5,885 nucleotides of DNA from Eubacteriales bacterium. GTDB lineage: Bacteria > Bacillota > Clostridia > Oscillospirales > CAG-272. The notes under the pieces are model-generated. The model was not told where the DNA came from, did not search any database, and saw nothing but the letters and a program-made list of their open reading frames with translations. Every line of letters starts with the position of its first letter. The first letter of the stretch is position 1. This document shows, in pieces, positions 5,798 through 5,885 of this stretch. The DNA lies in assembly GCA_028709565.1 (NCBI GenBank), contig JAQVWU010000201.1, positions 1 to 5,885 on the forward strand, in the 5' to 3' direction. A program made the translations under genes and the position numbers.

Positions 5798-5885
5798 ATG
5801 AAACAAATACACTTAAATGGAACGGAAACACAACTTGCAAAGCTATCAAAACTCGGTGACCCTCTATTGAAAATCAATAAAATAA
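5798..5885 (+). CDS. Transposase N-terminus, IS5/DUF772-like, cut by the window edge
   Basis: Twenty-nine residues are visible: MKQIHLNGTETQ, then LAKLSKLGDPLLKINKI. The segment LSKLGDPLxKxNK is characteristic of the N-terminal DUF772 domain of IS5- and IS1182-type transposases, where it is usually followed by an I-x-(W/F)-E-x-F-R segment. The DDE catalytic domain would lie outside the window. GAGAGG eight bases before the ATG is a good ribosome site, and a near-consensus promoter is placed correctly. The short visible length limits certainty. If the downstream sequence does not continue as DUF772, the call fails. Confidence 0.65.
   Translation, partial: MKQIHLNGTETQLAKLSKLGDPLLKINKI

Larger units (their letters stand above)
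5723..5885 (+). mobile_element. Left end of an IS5-like insertion sequence (partial)
   Basis: The sequence beginning near GGCAGCCTCCGAAAACC has the layout of an insertion-sequence end: a short non-coding tip of about 75 bp with a strong promoter, then a transposase start reading away from the array. The right end is outside the window, so the terminal inverted repeat and target duplication cannot be confirmed. The element call depends on the transposase start; the left boundary is a guess to within a few bases. Confidence 0.5.

Overview
The window looks like a bacterial chromosome segment, most likely from a Bacillota (Clostridia-like) organism. That is an inference from purine-rich Shine-Dalgarno sites, TATAAT-type promoters, short hairpin-plus-T terminators and a type I-C-style CRISPR repeat; no marker gene fixes the taxon. 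Base composition is uneven. The genes between about 35 and 3900 are balanced to GC-rich, whereas about 3950-4600 and the right edge are clearly AT-rich.

Left part (1-1493): two genes on the minus strand, joined by an ATGA overlap, encode an ABC/SMC-type ATPase of the AAA_15/RloA (AbiLi-like) kind and the first 12 codons of a second gene, probably its RloB (AbiLii-like) partner. This arrangement is typical of an anti-phage abortive-infection pair. A strong promoter (TTGTAT-17-TATAAT) and a G-rich ribosome site set the ATPase start at 1408. A perfect 12-bp palindrome lies between this operon and the divergent plus-strand operon.

Middle (1494-3902): a plus-strand operon of two enzymes, a cytoplasmic serine hydrolase with the beta-lactamase/PBP fold and a short-chain dehydrogenase/reductase that probably starts at TTG. 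It converges on a minus-strand msrA gene (peptide methionine sulfoxide reductase). A hairpin at 3301-3332 can terminate transcription from both sides.

Right part (4037-5885): an AT-rich gene for a 91-residue single-span membrane protein of unknown role, with its own terminator. About 240 bp without a gene follow, then a CRISPR array of 17 repeats and 16 spacers (4597-5701). The repeat is of type I-C kind and reads in the minus direction: on that strand a 7-bp hairpin is followed by an 11-nt handle. The leader should therefore lie to the right, beyond 5701, and the degenerate terminal repeat is indeed at the left end. No cas gene is in the window. Only about 21 bp after the last repeat, the sequence turns into what looks like the left end of an insertion sequence, with a strong promoter and the first 29 codons of an IS5/DUF772-like transposase. 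The likely reading is that this element inserted into the leader-proximal part of the array or its leader, separating the visible array from its leader and any cas genes.

The window thus carries two defence-type loci (an AbiL-like pair and a CRISPR array) on either side of ordinary metabolic and repair genes. I found no clear evidence of a wholly new system. The points most worth following are the interrupted array, the altered terminal repeat and the small membrane protein next to the array.
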